Below, piece by piece: positions 56,133-64,000 of a stretch of DNA of 64,000 nucleotides. This stretch comes from Salinarimonas rosea DSM 21201 (GTDB taxonomy: Bacteria; Pseudomonadota; Alphaproteobacteria; Rhizobiales; Beijerinckiaceae), in the NCBI RefSeq assembly GCF_000429045.1, contig NZ_KE386841.1, positions 349,666 through 413,665 of the forward strand. The letters are read 5' to 3'. The notes beneath the pieces were generated by a model. It saw only the letters and a list, made by a program, of their open reading frames with translations, had not been told where the DNA came from and ran no database searches. A program made the position numbers and the translations under genes. Positions within the stretch are counted from its first letter, which is position 1; each line of letters begins with the position of its first letter.

Positions 56133-56674
56133 GGCGCGATGTCCGCGGGCGCGAGCAGCGGCCACGCCGCATCGCGCTCGGACAGGATCGGGTCCGCCAC
56201 CGGCCAGTCGATCGCCAGCAGCGGATCGTCCCAGCGCAGGCCTGCCGCGGCTCCGGCCACGTAGGGCGTCGTCATCTGGTAGAGGATCTCCGTCTCGTCG
56301 ACGAGCGTGACGAAGCCGTGGGCGAAGCCCTTCGGGACGTAGAGCGCCGCCCGCGAGGCCGCGTCGAGCCGCAGCGCGTGCGAGCGCCCCCGCGTCGGCG
56401 AGCCCGGCCGCAGGTCGACGATGACGTCGTGGACCGCACCCATGGTGACGCGGATCAGCTTGTCCTCGCCGTGCGGATCGCGCTGGAAGTGCAGCCCGCG
56501 CAGCGTCGCGGCGCGAGCGTTGAAGGAGACGCTCGCCTGCACGAAGTCCGCGCTCATGCCGCGGGCGGCGAAGGCCTCGCGGTCGACCATGCGGGCGAAG
56601 AAGCCGCGCGCGTCCGCGATCGGCTCCGGCGTGATCACGAAGGCTCCGGGAAGCGGCGTCTCCTCGATCAGCAT
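56129..56674 (-). CDS. rfbC: dTDP-4-dehydrorhamnose 3,5-epimerase family protein (acting on a CDP-sugar here)
   Basis: The 181-residue cupin enzyme has the RmlC signature RGLHFQRDP with the catalytic His, VHDVIVDLR, and FAHGFVTL. It epimerises C3 and/or C5 of a 4-keto-6-deoxy sugar. The ATG at 56674 shares its A with the upstream stop (TGATG) and its own stop overlaps the next start. As no dTDP-sugar genes are present and the operon starts with a CDP-glucose synthase, its substrate is probably a CDP-4-keto sugar. Confidence 0.87.
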   Translation of the reverse strand: MLIEETPLPGAFVITPEPIADARGFFARMVDREAFAARGMSADFVQASVSFNARAATLRGLHFQRDPHGEDKLIRVTMGAVHDVIVDLRPGSPTRGRSHALRLDAASRAALYVPKGFAHGFVTLVDETEILYQMTTPYVAGAAAGLRWDDPLLAIDWPVADPILSERDAAWPLLAPADIAP

Positions 56675-57918
56675 CAGACGATCCGCACCTCCGGCACCGG
56701 GATCACGAAGCGCCCGCCGGCCGCCCGGTAGGCCGCCTGCTGGGCGAGGATCTCCTCGGCGAAGTTCCAGGTGAGCAGCAGCGTGTAGTCCGGCCGCGCC
56801 TCGAGCAGGCGCTCGGGGGGCACGATCGGCAGCTTCGTGCCCGGGCCGTGCAGCCCCTGCTTCGCCGGCGAGCGATCGGCGATGAAGTCGATCACGTCGG
56901 CGCCGAGGCCGGCATAGTTGAGGAGCGTCGCGCCCTTGGCCGAGGCGCCGTAGGCGGCGATGCGCGCGCCGCCGGCCTTGAGGTCCCGCAGCACCCGCGC
57001 GAGCGTCGCCGTCAGCCGCTCGACCCGCGCGGCGAAGCTCGCGTAGTAGGGCTCGTCCGTCATGCCGAGCCGTCGCTCGTCGGCCAGCAGATCCGCCGCC
57101 GCAGCGCTCTGCGCCGTGCCCGCGTGGGCCGCGAAGGCGCGCAGCGTGCCGCCGTGGAAGGGCGTCGTCTCCACGTGCGCGAGAACGAGCCCGTGGCGGG
57201 CGAAAAGGGCGTCGAGCGCGGCTCCCGAGAAGTAGCACAGGTGCTCGTGGTAGATCGTGTCGAACTCGCACTTCTCGACGAAGTCGCGGGCGTAGGGCAC
57301 CTCGATCACGCAGACGCCGCCGGGTTTCAGGAGCCGCTTCATGCCGGCGACGACGCCGTTCAGGTCCGGCACGTGGGCGAGCACGTTGTTGGCATGGATC
57401 ACGTCCGCGGCGATGCCCTCCGCGGCGAGCGCGTCCGCGAGATCGCGCCCGAAGAAGGCGATGCGGGTCGGCACGCCCGCCGCGATCGCCGCGCGCGCGA
57501 CGTTGGCCGCCGGGTCGATGCCCAGCACCGGGACGCCGAGCGCCCGGTAGCCCTGGAGCAGGTAGCCGTCGTTGCTCGCGATCTCGACCACCTGCGCGCC
57601 CGCGCCGAGCCCGCGCTCGGCGACGAGGCGGCGCGCCAGCGCGCGGGCGGCGGCGGTGAAGCTCTCGGAGACCGAGGAGAAATACGGGTAGTCGGAGAAC
57701 ATCAGGTCCGGCCGCACCGAGACCGTGAGCTGGAGGAGCGTGCAATCCCGGCAGAAGACGAGCGCGAGCGGATAGCGCGGCTCGGGGTCCCCCAGGCGCT
57801 CGGCCGGCACGAGGGCGTTGGCGAGCGGCGTCTCGCCGAGCGAGAGCACCGGCGCGAGGTGGCTGCCGCCGCAGGAGCGACAGCCGGTGATCCGCGTCGT
57901 GGCGGGCGCGTCGCTCAT
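56674..57918 (-). CDS. Nucleotide-sugar C-methyltransferase (NDP-hexose 3-C-methyltransferase type)
   Basis: The 414-residue protein has the three parts of TylCIII-like sugar C-methyltransferases: an N-terminal zinc module (CRSCGG near 13-18 and CRDC near 56-59), a SAM domain ([13 protein letters not shown] near 110-122, [19 protein letters not shown]), and a C-terminal Methyltransf_14-type domain ([16 protein letters not shown]). Such enzymes add a methyl branch at C3 of 4-keto-6-deoxyhexoses. It overlaps both neighbours, by one and four bases. It is the gene that gives the cassette its branched-sugar character. Confidence 0.85.
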   Translation of the reverse strand: MSDAPATTRITGCRSCGGSHLAPVLSLGETPLANALVPAERLGDPEPRYPLALVFCRDCTLLQLTVSVRPDLMFSDYPYFSSVSESFTAAARALARRLVAERGLGAGAQVVEIASNDGYLLQGYRALGVPVLGIDPAANVARAAIAAGVPTRIAFFGRDLADALAAEGIAADVIHANNVLAHVPDLNGVVAGMKRLLKPGGVCVIEVPYARDFVEKCEFDTIYHEHLCYFSGAALDALFARHGLVLAHVETTPFHGGTLRAFAAHAGTAQSAAAADLLADERRLGMTDEPYYASFAARVERLTATLARVLRDLKAGGARIAAYGASAKGATLLNYAGLGADVIDFIADRSPAKQGLHGPGTKLPIVPPERLLEARPDYTLLLTWNFAEEILAQQAAYRAAGGRFVIPVPEVRIV

Positions 57919-58898
57919 CGCGCGAGCCTCTCGCGGTACCAGGCGATGGTGCGGTCGAGCCCGTCCTCGAGGCCGTAGCGCGGCGCCCAGCCGAGCTCGG
58001 CGCGCGCACGCGAGGCGTCGAGATACTGCTCGGCGATCTCGTGCGTCGCCTCCCCGAGCACGACCGGCTCGAGATCGCTGCCCATCCGCGCGCGGATCAG
58101 GTCGACGAGCGCGCGGGCGGAGAGGGGAATCTCGGTGGAGAAGTTGAAGGCGCGCCCCGCGAGCGCCCGGTTCCCGGCGAGGCGCTCGGTCAGCGTCATG
58201 TAGGCCTCGACCGCGTCGCCGACATAGATGTAGTCGCGCACCAGCGTGCCGTCGGAGCGGATCACCGGGCGCTCGTCGGCGACGAGCGAGCGGATCGTCC
58301 CGGGCACGATCCGGCTCCAGTTCAGGTCGCCCCCGCCGAAGAAGTTGCCGCAGCGGGTGATGGCGACGGGCGTGCCGTACGTCGCCGCGTAGGATTGCGC
58401 GATCAGGTCGGCGCAGGACTTCGACGCGTCGTAGGGGTAGAGCCCGGCGAGCGGCGTCTCCTCCGTGTAGGGCAGCACCGCCGCCTGGCCGTAGGCCTTG
58501 TCGGAGGAGGCGACGACGATCTCACTCACCTTCGGCGAGCGCCGCGCCGCCTCGAGCAGGCGCCAGGTGCCGGCGACGTTGGTCTCGAAGGTGGAGACCG
58601 GGTTGCGGTTGGCGATCGGCACGATGGTCTGGGCGGCGAGGTGGATCACGCTCGCGATCTCGTGCTCGCCGAGGATGCGCTCCATCGCCGGCTGGTCGCA
58701 GACGTCGCCCCGCACGAGGGTCACGGCCCGCGCCCACTCCTCGGACAGGAGCGGGCTCCGCGGCACCCAGTCGCGCACCAGCGCGACGACGTCGCAGCCG
58801 AGCGAGACGAGCTCGGCCGTGAGGTGCGAGCCGACGAGCCCGGAGGCGCCGGTGACGAGGACGCGGCGCCCGCGCCAGAAGCGCTCGCGCGGGCTCAT
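57915..58898 (-). CDS. rfbG: CDP-glucose 4,6-dehydratase
   Basis: The 327-residue extended SDR converts CDP-glucose to CDP-4-keto-6-deoxyglucose. It has [11 protein letters not shown] near residue 17, [23 protein letters not shown] with the Ser/Asp/Lys dehydratase triad, the catalytic YDASK, and [17 protein letters not shown], which is typical of the CDP-glucose dehydratase group. The ATG at 58898 overlaps the upstream stop by four bases. With the preceding cytidylyltransferase it provides the first two committed steps. Confidence 0.87.
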   Translation of the reverse strand: MSPRERFWRGRRVLVTGASGLVGSHLTAELVSLGCDVVALVRDWVPRSPLLSEEWARAVTLVRGDVCDQPAMERILGEHEIASVIHLAAQTIVPIANRNPVSTFETNVAGTWRLLEAARRSPKVSEIVVASSDKAYGQAAVLPYTEETPLAGLYPYDASKSCADLIAQSYAATYGTPVAITRCGNFFGGGDLNWSRIVPGTIRSLVADERPVIRSDGTLVRDYIYVGDAVEAYMTLTERLAGNRALAGRAFNFSTEIPLSARALVDLIRARMGSDLEPVVLGEATHEIAEQYLDASRARAELGWAPRYGLEDGLDRTIAWYRERLAR

Positions 58899-59680
58899 TC
58901 CCAGATCCGCCACGGCGCCGCTCCGCTCTCCCACATGTCGTTCAGGATCCGCCGGTCGCGCAGCGTGTCCATGCACTGCCAATAGCCTTCGTGGCGATAG
59001 GCCATCAGCGCGCGCTCGCGCGAGAGCGGCTCGAGCACGTCGCCTTCCAGCGCGGCGTCCTCGCCCGGGATGCGCGCGAGGATCTCCGGCTCGAGCACCA
59101 TGAAGCCGCCGTTGATCCAGCCCTCGCCGATCTGCGGCTTCTCGATGAACTCGCGGATCTCGCCGTCCTCCCCGAAGTCGAGGCCGCCGAAGCGCGCCGG
59201 CGGGCGCACCGCCGTGATCGTGCCGAGGCGCCCGTGCGCGCGGTGGAAGGCGAGGAGCGCGTTGAGGTCGATGTTCGAGACGCCGTCGCCATAGGTCAGC
59301 ATGAAGGGCTCGTCGCCGAGGAAGTCCTTCAGGCGCAGCAGGCGCCCGGCGGTGAGGGACTCGAGACCGGTCTCCATGAGATGCACCCGCCAGGTCTCTC
59401 GGAGGCTCCCCGGGCGCCCGGCATGGGGCCGCAGCCCGCCCTCGGCGAGATCGATCGTGAGCGAGCCGCGCAGCCGGCCGTAATCGTAGAAGAAGCGCTT
59501 GATCACGTCGCCCTTGTAGCCCAGCGCCACGACGAACTCGTCGAAGCCCTGGGCGGCGTAGATCTTCATGATGTGCCACAGGATCGGCATGCCGCCGATC
59601 TCGACCATCGGCTTGGGAACGTTGACCGTCTCCTCGGAGAGGCGCGTGCCGAGCCCGCCGGCGAGTATGACGACCTTCAC
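58895..59680 (-). CDS. rfbF: Glucose-1-phosphate cytidylyltransferase
   Basis: The 261-residue enzyme makes CDP-glucose from glucose 1-phosphate and CTP. It has the nucleotidyltransferase leader [40 protein letters not shown] and [10 protein letters not shown], all typical of RfbF. The start is GTG at 59680 with GGAGG six bases upstream; longer in-frame starts are unrelated to the family. It heads a six-gene operon whose members overlap by one to four bases. The promoter must lie in the 332-bp gap shared with the porin gene. Confidence 0.92.
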   Translation of the reverse strand: MKVVILAGGLGTRLSEETVNVPKPMVEIGGMPILWHIMKIYAAQGFDEFVVALGYKGDVIKRFFYDYGRLRGSLTIDLAEGGLRPHAGRPGSLRETWRVHLMETGLESLTAGRLLRLKDFLGDEPFMLTYGDGVSNIDLNALLAFHRAHGRLGTITAVRPPARFGGLDFGEDGEIREFIEKPQIGEGWINGGFMVLEPEILARIPGEDAALEGDVLEPLSRERALMAYRHEGYWQCMDTLRDRRILNDMWESGAAPWRIWE

Positions 59681-60012
59681 GACGGACCTCCGGGTCGCGT
59701 GCGCGCCCCGCCGCGGGGGGCCGGCCGAATCGCACGCTCGAGGCCGGTAGGATAGCCGCCCGGCGCGTCGCGGCCAAACGCGACGGGCCCGCCCTCTCTC
59801 GGCGAGCGGTCCCGGCGCCGCGGCCGAGGATAACCTATGTAAATTCATGATTTGGTTCCATGAAGAGGTGGTAGACGTGAACAAATTTTTGCCACATGAT
59901 GGACATCATTGCCCGAGCTTGACAATAAGCAATGTAGACCTGATGCATAGAAGCAACAGCATCTTCCCCGCCAAATGCGTTACGTTGGCGGCTCATGCAA
60001 AGAGGTGCTCTC
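59681..60012. promoter_or_regulatory. AT-rich divergent control region between the deoxysugar operon and the porin gene
   Basis: From about 59836 to 59990 the sequence is far richer in A and T than anything else in the window. It holds an inverted repeat TTCATG-N9-CATGAA (59844-59864), a perfect palindrome ATGAT-GGAC-ATCAT (59896-59909) that matches the FNR/FixK consensus at 8 of 10 positions, and a TTGACA hexamer (59919-59924) suitable as a -35 for the porin gene. The part next to rfbF (59681-59835) shows nothing. Confidence 0.55.
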
Positions 60013-60825
60013 ATGACACGTACCATTCTCCTCGCGAGCGCGGCGTCCTTCGTCCTCGCCGGTGGGGCTCTCGCAGCGGATCTTCCCTCGCGCGTCGAGG
60101 CGCCGGCTCCGGTCTTCGTCGCGCAGCCGGTCTTCAGCTGGACCGGCTTCTATGCCGGCGTGAACGCGGGCGTCGGCTTCAACGCCGGTGACGACCGCGA
60201 CAGCGTGGTCGTCGTGGCGCCGAACGCGACCGCCGTGCCCGCGGGCACGACGATCCGCTACGGCGACAACAGCGAGGACGCCTCGTTCACCGGCGGCGGC
60301 TTCATCGGCTACAATCACCAGTTCGTGAACAACTTCGTCCTGGGCGCCGAGGCGGACATCCAGTTCGTCGGGCTCGGCGACGACGACACGGCGGCCCCGA
60401 TCTCCGTGACGCCCGCGACGGCGGGCTTCGAGCCGCTGCGTCGCGGCATCTCCGGCGTCGACTGGTTCGGCACGGTGCGCCTGCGCGCCGGCTACGCCTT
60501 CGACCGCACGCTCGTCTACGCCACCGGCGGCCTCGCCTACGGCGGCGGCGACGCGGCGCGCTTCGAGACGGCGGCGGGCAACCGCGTGCTGTTCGAGGAC
60601 GACGAGGTCGGCTTCGGCTGGACGCTGGGTGCGGGCCTCGACTACGCCGTCACGAACAGCCTGATCGTCGGCCTCGAGGGTCTCTACGTGAACCTCGACC
60701 GTGACCTCGACGTCAACGGCACGGCCGGCTTCATCGGCGGCGCCGTGGTTCCGGCGGCGAGCGAGTCGAACGACGACAACGTCGAGTTCGGCGTCGTGCG
60801 CGCTCGCCTGAGCTACAAGTTCTGA
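60013..60825 (+). CDS. Outer membrane beta-barrel protein (Omp25/Omp31-like)
   Basis: The 270-residue protein has a signal peptide (residues 1-27, cut at LAADLPSR) and the rhizobial outer-membrane leader FSWTGFYAGVNAGVGFN. Alternating beta strands follow, and the chain ends in RLSYKF with the C-terminal Phe required for barrel assembly. It belongs to the OMP b-brl family of small eight-strand barrels. The ATG at 60013 has AGAGGTG upstream; an ATG 18 bases earlier is less likely. A strong terminator follows 30 bp after the stop. It is divergent from the deoxysugar operon. Confidence 0.88.
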   Translation: MTRTILLASAASFVLAGGALAADLPSRVEAPAPVFVAQPVFSWTGFYAGVNAGVGFNAGDDRDSVVVVAPNATAVPAGTTIRYGDNSEDASFTGGGFIGYNHQFVNNFVLGAEADIQFVGLGDDDTAAPISVTPATAGFEPLRRGISGVDWFGTVRLRAGYAFDRTLVYATGGLAYGGGDAARFETAAGNRVLFEDDEVGFGWTLGAGLDYAVTNSLIVGLEGLYVNLDRDLDVNGTAGFIGGAVVPAASESNDDNVEFGVVRARLSYKF

Positions 60826-60854
60826 CGCCGCGCGCCATCGCGCGACCGTCGCAG

Positions 60855-60887
60855 GAGCCGGCCCCTCGGGGCCGGCTCTTTTTGTTT
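60855..60887 (+). terminator. Intrinsic terminator of the porin gene
   Basis: A GC-rich stem (GAGCCGGCCCC paired with GGGGCCGGCTC, 60855-60878) is followed by TTTTTGTTTT. It starts 30 bp after the porin stop codon. Confidence 0.9.
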
Positions 60888-61000
60888 TGCGGTCCGGCTG
60901 AGATTCTTCCGCGGCATCGAACCGACGGCCGGCGTCCTTCGACGAAGGAGGCGAGCGGGTGACAGGCACCCGTGAGCCACACTCCAGAAGGAAGCCCCCC

Positions 61001-61504
61001 ATGCGCCGTTTCCCCTCCCGCCCCGTCGCCCTGCGCACCGCCGCGACGGCGATCGCCGGCATCACCGCCCTCGTCGCGCTCGCGGGAACGAGCGAGGCCC
61101 AGGTGCTGCGCGGCGATTGCTTCATGCGCGTCGCTCCGGCCTGCGCGCAGATCCGAGACGTCGATGCCGCGCATCGCTGCGTGGTGCAGGAGACCAACGC
61201 GTGCGAGGCGAAGCTCGCGGAGCGCGACCGCGAGAACGAGCCGCCGCGGACCCGCATGCGTGCGCTGACGCATCTCACGACGGCCTATTCGGACGGCGAC
61301 CCCGGCGGCCAGACGGACCCGGGCCCGGGCGGTGACGGCACGCCGGCGGGCGGTGACGGCACCCCGGCCGGCGGCGACGGCACCCCGGCGGGCGGCGACG
61401 GCACACCGGCGGGCGGCGACGGAACCCCGGCCGGCGGCGACGGAACCCCGGCCGGCGGCGACGGAACGCCGGCGGGCGGCGACGGTCAGTCCGGACGCCG
61501 CTGA
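61001..61504 (+). CDS. Secreted protein with GGDGTPA tandem repeats
   Basis: The 167-residue product has a signal peptide (residues 1-33, cut near SEAQ) and a short helical region with four cysteines (Cys40, Cys48, Cys60, Cys68; spacing 7-11-7). Its C-terminal third is seven GGDGTPA repeats plus a degenerate GGDGQSG unit (residues 110-165). The Cys spacing suggests a small disulfide-bonded helical hairpin. The ATG at 61001 has AAGGAAG upstream. No family is recognised. It is convergent with another secreted repeat protein, 66 bp away. Confidence 0.7.
   Translation: MRRFPSRPVALRTAATAIAGITALVALAGTSEAQVLRGDCFMRVAPACAQIRDVDAAHRCVVQETNACEAKLAERDRENEPPRTRMRALTHLTTAYSDGDPGGQTDPGPGGDGTPAGGDGTPAGGDGTPAGGDGTPAGGDGTPAGGDGTPAGGDGTPAGGDGQSGRR
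61328..61495 (+). repeat. 21-bp coding tandem repeat, eight units
   Basis: Eight consecutive 21-bp units encode GGDGTPA, the last unit being degenerate. Units differ only at wobble positions (for example GGT/GGC and ACG/ACC), so copy number could change by slippage or recombination. Confidence 0.9.
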
Positions 61505-61522
61505 CCGACCCTGTCCGCGTTT

Positions 61523-61550
61523 CGCCCGGCCTCCTTCGGACGGCCGGGCG
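61523..61550. terminator. Possible bidirectional hairpin between convergent genes
   Basis: A 9-bp stem (CGCCCGGCC and GGCCGGGCG) lies between the stops of the two convergent repeat-protein genes. There is no T-run on either side, so it may only slow polymerase or act with Rho. Confidence 0.35.
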
Positions 61551-61570
61551 TCTCGTCCCGGCGCGGCCGC

Positions 61571-62752
61571 TCAGAACCGCAGGCCGAGCCGCCCCGAGAC
61601 GGTCACGACCGAGTAGGCCGGTCGCGCCAGCCCCGACACGTCGACCTCGAGCGACAGCGCGAGCGCCGGTGTCGGCGCCGCGCGCAGGCCCGCCCGCAGC
61701 GCGACGTCGCCCTCCGGCAGGTCGTCGATGGGCGTCGTCTGCGTCGGGCTCTCGATGCGCGAGACGTCCCACGTGGCCGTGGCGGCGACGAACGGGGTGA
61801 GCGTGCCGCCCGATGCCCCGGCGAAGGCGCGCGACACCTCGGCCCCCGCCCGCAGCGTGGCCGTCTCGACGGTCAGTGCCGGGTACGCCGTGCCGAGGCT
61901 GTCGCGGTAGGCGCCCTGCCGGTCCGAGACCCAGACCATGCCGACCGTCGGCGCGACCTGGAACCCGCCCGCGTCGAGGTAGGCCGTGAGGTTCGCCGCG
62001 AGCGCCCGGCGCTCGGCGTCGAAGCGCCCGCGCACGGCGGCGTTGCCGACGTCGCTCTCCCCGCCCTGCCAGAACGCCGAGACGTCCGCGACCAGAACGT
62101 CCGTGAGCGACGCGCCGGCGTAGACGCCGGCCCCGCCGAGCCGCCCTTCGAGGAAGCCCGCGCCGGCGGTGTCGAAGTCCGAGGTCTCGTAGAGACCGAG
62201 CACGCCGAGGACCGCGCGCGCGCCCACGAGGCGATCGACGCCCAGCGAGATCCCGGACTGGACGCCGTCGTAGCCGAAGACGGGGTGGGTGCGCTCGGCC
62301 CAGGTGGCGCGGGGGGAGACCCACGCGTGCCACAGCGGCGCCGACGAGGCATCCAGGGAGGCGAAGGCCGCCGGCGGCAGCCCTCCGGGCGCGGCGGCGG
62401 CGGATGCGACCGCGCCCGCCCCGAGCCGCTCGCCGACGAGCGTGCGCATGTCCGTCGACAGGAGATCACCGACCTGCGCATGGCCCGCCCGCAGGAGCGC
62501 GGCGGCCTGGCCGCCGGTCAGGATCGGCGCCGGCGCCGCCGGCTGTTGGGCCGGAGCCGGCGTGCCGCCACCCGTCTGCCCTCCGCCCGTCTGCCCTCCG
62601 CCCGTCTGCCCTCCGCCCGTCTGCCCTCCGCCGGTCTGTCCTCCACCGGTTTGCCCACCGCCGGTCTGACCGCCGCCCGGCTGGCTCTGCGCGAGCGCGG
62701 CCGAGGTGGCGAGGACCAGGCATGCGGCGAGGGCGATCGAGCGGCGTCTCAT
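61571..62752 (-). CDS. Outer-membrane autotransporter-type beta-barrel protein with GGGQT repeats
   Basis: The 393-residue product has a signal peptide (residues 1-21), seven GGGQT repeats plus GGGTP (residues 26-65), a Pro/Ala linker, and a ~260-residue barrel. The barrel has the autotransporter-type start (WHAWVSPRATWAE) and the C-terminal VSGRLGLRF, ending in Phe. There is no long passenger domain, so the repeats themselves would be the exposed part. The ATG at 62752 is preferred to one three codons upstream. Convergent with the GGDGTPA protein and divergent from the ECF sigma gene. Confidence 0.8.
   Translation of the reverse strand: MRRRSIALAACLVLATSAALAQSQPGGGQTGGGQTGGGQTGGGQTGGGQTGGGQTGGGQTGGGTPAPAQQPAAPAPILTGGQAAALLRAGHAQVGDLLSTDMRTLVGERLGAGAVASAAAAPGGLPPAAFASLDASSAPLWHAWVSPRATWAERTHPVFGYDGVQSGISLGVDRLVGARAVLGVLGLYETSDFDTAGAGFLEGRLGGAGVYAGASLTDVLVADVSAFWQGGESDVGNAAVRGRFDAERRALAANLTAYLDAGGFQVAPTVGMVWVSDRQGAYRDSLGTAYPALTVETATLRAGAEVSRAFAGASGGTLTPFVAATATWDVSRIESPTQTTPIDDLPEGDVALRAGLRAAPTPALALSLEVDVSGLARPAYSVVTVSGRLGLRF
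62573..62677 (-). repeat. 15-bp coding tandem repeat, seven units
   Basis: Seven consecutive 15-bp units on the minus strand encode GGGQT. Several units are identical at the DNA level, the others differ at wobble positions, and a partial eighth unit (GGGTP) follows. Confidence 0.9.
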
Positions 62753-62968
62753 CGCGACCATCCGGGCACGGGGCGGTAGCCGCGAGCTTAGCCGCACGGC
62801 CGGCGCGCGCGAAGGGGGCGCGCCACGCCCGCGGTCGATCGCGGCGCGCCGTGGCCGTACGGGCACATCGCTCGCCCGCGATTCCGATCTCCCGGCGCGA
62901 TCGTGTAATCTGGGCCGTGAACCTTCCGCGGCTTTCGTCCGTCGAAGGAGCCGGGAAGACCGACGACG

Positions 62969-63529
62969 ATGAGGGACGACGCCGATCTCGCCGATCTCGC
63001 CGCGATCGCCAGGGGCGACGAGCGCGCGCTGCGCGCGCTCCACGCCCGCCACGCGACGAAGGTCTTCCGGTTCGTGCTGCGGCTCGTGCGCAACGAGGCC
63101 GTCGCGGAGGAGGTGACCAATGAAGCCTTCGTCGAGATCTGGAAGGGCGCCGGACGCTTCCGCGGCGGCTCCGCCGTGGGCACGTGGCTCATCTCGGTCG
63201 CCCGCAACAAGGCGATCGACCGCCTGCGCAAGCGTGGCGAGGAACCGCTCGACGAGGAGGCCGCCGCCCGCCTGCCGGACGGGGCGGACGATCCCGAGAT
63301 GGAGCTCGCCAAGCGCGACAAGGGGGCGCTCATGCGCCGCGTGATCGAAGGCCTCTCGCCCGTCCACCGGGAGATCGTGGACCTCGTCTACTACCAGGAG
63401 CAATCCGTCGCCGAGGCGGCGGCGGTGCTCGGAGTGCCGGAGAACACCGTCAAGACGCGGATGTTCTACGCCCGCAAGCAGCTCGCCCGGCTCTTCGCCG
63501 AGGCCGGAATCGACAGGGGGTGGCCATGA
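62969..63529 (+). CDS. ECF-type RNA polymerase sigma factor
   Basis: The 186-residue protein has sigma region 2 (residues ~22-92; FRFVLRLVRNEAVAEEVTNEAF and TWLISVARNKAIDRLRKR) and region 4 (~122-172; SPVHREIVDLVYYQEQSVAEAA and VPENTVKTRMFYARKQL), joined by an acidic linker. Regions 1.1 and 3 are absent, as expected. The ATG at 62969 has GAAGGAG upstream. Its stop overlaps the anti-sigma start as ATGA. Targets are unknown; the divergent barrel gene is a possibility. Confidence 0.92.
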   Translation: MRDDADLADLAAIARGDERALRALHARHATKVFRFVLRLVRNEAVAEEVTNEAFVEIWKGAGRFRGGSAVGTWLISVARNKAIDRLRKRGEEPLDEEAAARLPDGADDPEMELAKRDKGALMRRVIEGLSPVHREIVDLVYYQEQSVAEAAAVLGVPENTVKTRMFYARKQLARLFAEAGIDRGWP

Positions 63530-64000
63530 CCGCCGACCGCATCCACGACGACCCGCCGGAGGGGATCGACGCCGACGATCCGGCCCTGCTCCTGCCCTGG
63601 TATGCCGCGGGCACCCTCGACGCGGCCGACCGCGCCCGCGTCGAGCGCTTCCTCGCCGACAATCCCGAGCAGCAGGCCCATCTCGCCGCGATCGCCGAGG
63701 AGCGCGAGGCGACGGTGCTCCTCGCCCGCGCGGCGCCGCTGCCGAGCGCGGGCTCCGTCGACGCGATCCTGGCCAAGGCGCGTCGCGAGGCGCCGCGCGG
63801 GGCGCCCGACGAGGCGTTCTCGAGGGCGTTCGACGGGAGCCCGAGCGCGGCCGCGGCCCGACGCGGCTTCGCGGCGCGGGCGCTCGCGGGGCTGTCGGGG
63901 CTGCTCGACGCGCTCTCGCCGCCGATGCGCGGCGCCGCGATCGCCGCGCTCGTTCTCCTCGCCGTGGCGCAGGCCGGCGTGATCGGCGGCCTCGTCGGCG
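63526..64000 (+). CDS. Anti-sigma factor, membrane-anchored (3' truncated by the window)
   Basis: A frame starting at the ATG 63526, overlapping the sigma gene stop by four bases, is open to the window end (158 codons visible). Residues ~20-60 (LLPWYAAGTLDAADRARVER...) match the anti-sigma N-terminal domain, but the usual HxxxCxxC zinc motif is absent: NPEQQ stands where CxxC is expected. A membrane segment begins near residue 137 (AAIAALVLLAVAQAGVIGG), so the domain is cytoplasmic and the missing C-terminus would be periplasmic. It should hold the ECF factor inactive until a signal arrives. Confidence 0.85.
   Translation, partial: MTADRIHDDPPEGIDADDPALLLPWYAAGTLDAADRARVERFLADNPEQQAHLAAIAEEREATVLLARAAPLPSAGSVDAILAKARREAPRGAPDEAFSRAFDGSPSAAAARRGFAARALAGLSGLLDALSPPMRGAAIAALVLLAVAQAGVIGGLVG

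Noticed and set aside
59835..60026. Minus-strand 63-codon frame inside the AT-rich control region
   Set aside because: No ribosome site, no similarity, and it covers the promoter and ribosome site of the porin gene.

Overview
The window is very GC-rich, with long antisense open frames throughout, and reads as a chromosomal segment of an alphaproteobacterium, most likely a member of Hyphomicrobiales (Rhizobiales) near Methylobacteriaceae/Salinarimonadaceae. The pointers are a VtlR/LsrB-type LysR regulator beside an AbcR-like small RNA, a DUF3126 gene next to cysE, an Omp25/Omp31-like porin, a separate dnaN-recF pair, and a flhA with no flagellar neighbours. The taxonomic placement is inference. 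No rRNA, tRNA, CRISPR array, prophage or insertion sequence was found, and only three strong intrinsic terminators were seen in the 64 kb.

Layout. 1-8.8 kb: 3' part of a dihydroxyacetone kinase, DUF2189 membrane protein, glutathionyl-hydroquinone reductase, exported MsrA, a LacI regulator with two identical operators and a 56-codon divergent ORF, and FlhA. 8.8-14 kb: antitoxin-like ORF, hemN-Acg nitroreductase pair behind a possible FNR-type box, and a GH13-like hydrolase that may act on glucosylglycerol. 14-22 kb: REP-like element, DUF3126-cysE, a bacterioferritin lacking the haem ligand, SDR/SMP-30 pair, orphan ABC ATPase, and a chemoreceptor coupled to a metallo-beta-lactamase-fold protein. 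22-30 kb: three-gene ABC exporter behind a strong FNR/FixK-type box, membrane and hydrolase genes, recF. 30-38 kb: dnaN, cpdB, an HpcH-type aldolase, msrP, the small RNA and its probable regulator, TetR. 38-48.5 kb: DUF167, GNAT, RND efflux pair with a probable operator, pncB, lipid-type membrane genes, class III aminotransferase. 48.5-54.4 kb: GGDEF protein, a degenerate thiamine-diphosphate enzyme, a MerA/Lpd-like flavoprotein and a Tat-exported YHS protein. 54.4-59.7 kb: six overlapping genes for a CDP-linked, C-methylated and probably O-methylated 6-deoxyhexose. 59.8-64 kb: AT-rich control region, porin, two convergent secreted proteins with tandem Gly-rich repeats, and an ECF sigma/anti-sigma pair cut by the window edge.

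The most interesting signals are (1) the LysR-adjacent small RNA with anti-Shine-Dalgarno loops, (2) FNR-type boxes centred about 42 nt upstream of the start codons of hemN and of the ABC exporter, (3) the CDP-deoxysugar cassette without a glycosyltransferase, (4) the apparent thiamine-diphosphate pseudoenzyme, (5) the LacI operator pair with an unannotated small ORF, and (6) a plus-strand terminator at 26.5 kb with no gene in front of it.
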